Part shown: positions 13,502 to 13,561 of the stretch, one piece after another | How the letters are laid out: each line of letters opens with the position of its first letter | How positions within the stretch are numbered: position 1 is the stretch's first letter | Assembly (NCBI GenBank): GCA_013043085.1 | Contig: JABDOU010000109.1 | Span: forward strand, 1 to 13,561 | Direction of reading: 5' to 3' | Length of the DNA stretch: 13,561 bases | Source of the DNA: Acidimicrobiia bacterium | GTDB lineage: Bacteria; Actinomycetota; Acidimicrobiia; Spongiisociales; SHLN01 | The notes under the pieces: generated by a model | Seen by the model: only the letters and a program-made list of their open reading frames with translations | Database searches by the model: none | Told to the model about the DNA's origin: nothing | Made by a program: the position numbers and the translations under genes

Positions 13502-13561
13502 ATGGATACCCAGAAGAAGAAACACCGGATCTACACGACGAGCTTCGCGAGCGTGTATCCG
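13502..13561 (+). CDS. DUF2200 family protein, N-terminal fragment
   Basis: ATG 13502 opens a frame that runs off the right edge after 20 codons. The peptide has a lysine-rich start (MDTQKKKH) followed by RIYTTSFASVYP, the signature beginning of the DUF2200 family of small cytoplasmic proteins of unknown function (about 110-120 residues in full). The purine run at 13484-13495 could serve as a weak ribosome site. It is divergent from ugpA, with 240 nt between starts. The fragment is short, but the match to the family opening is distinctive. Confidence 0.65.
   Translation, partial: MDTQKKKHRIYTTSFASVYP

Overview
This window looks like chromosomal DNA from a high-to-moderate GC actinobacterium, perhaps Acidimicrobiia-like. 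That placement is an inference from three things: lipoprotein signals ending in AAAC-G followed by T/D/E/P-rich linkers, GTG starts, and possible leaderless starts. I see no insertion sequence, phage gene, CRISPR array, rRNA or tRNA. Every stretch longer than 300 bases holds a gene.

Left part (1-3652). A PIG-L/LmbE-type deacetylase, cut by the left edge, reads leftward. Divergent from it are a GH13-like (alpha-amylase superfamily) glycosidase and a 12-helix-type MFS permease. Both of these starts have a TANNNT hexamer exactly 7 nt upstream, which suggests leaderless transcripts. The MFS gene meets fetB tail to tail with abutting stop codons.

Middle part (3653-6218). On the minus strand are a glutamine-synthetase-family ligase (GlnA3/GlnA4/PuuA-like rather than clearly GlnA) and, 82 nt downstream, a FetB/UPF0014 permease without its FetA ATPase in view. 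A 65-residue glycine-rich membrane protein lies on the plus strand, divergent from the ligase gene.

Right part (6234-13261). A compact minus-strand cluster reads ugpA, ugpE, ugpB, a secreted glycerophosphodiester phosphodiesterase (GDPD) lipoprotein, then an 871-residue lipoprotein. The last has an N-terminal ScyD/ScyE-like propeller, seven FG-GAP/VCBS calcium-type repeats and a C-terminal UnbV/ASPIC domain. ugpA/ugpE and GDPD/propeller overlap by 4 nt. A perfect 17-bp stem separates ugpB from GDPD and ends 2 nt before the GDPD start codon. The likely logic is that a surface GDPD releases glycerol 3-phosphate (G3P) from lipid head-group diesters, UgpB captures it and UgpAE import it with an ATPase encoded elsewhere. 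The role of the coupled propeller/UnbV lipoprotein is unknown, and it is the most novel part of the window.

The region upstream of ugpA carries a tandem decamer and short palindromes that could be operators. At the right edge a DUF2200 gene starts on the plus strand and is cut off.
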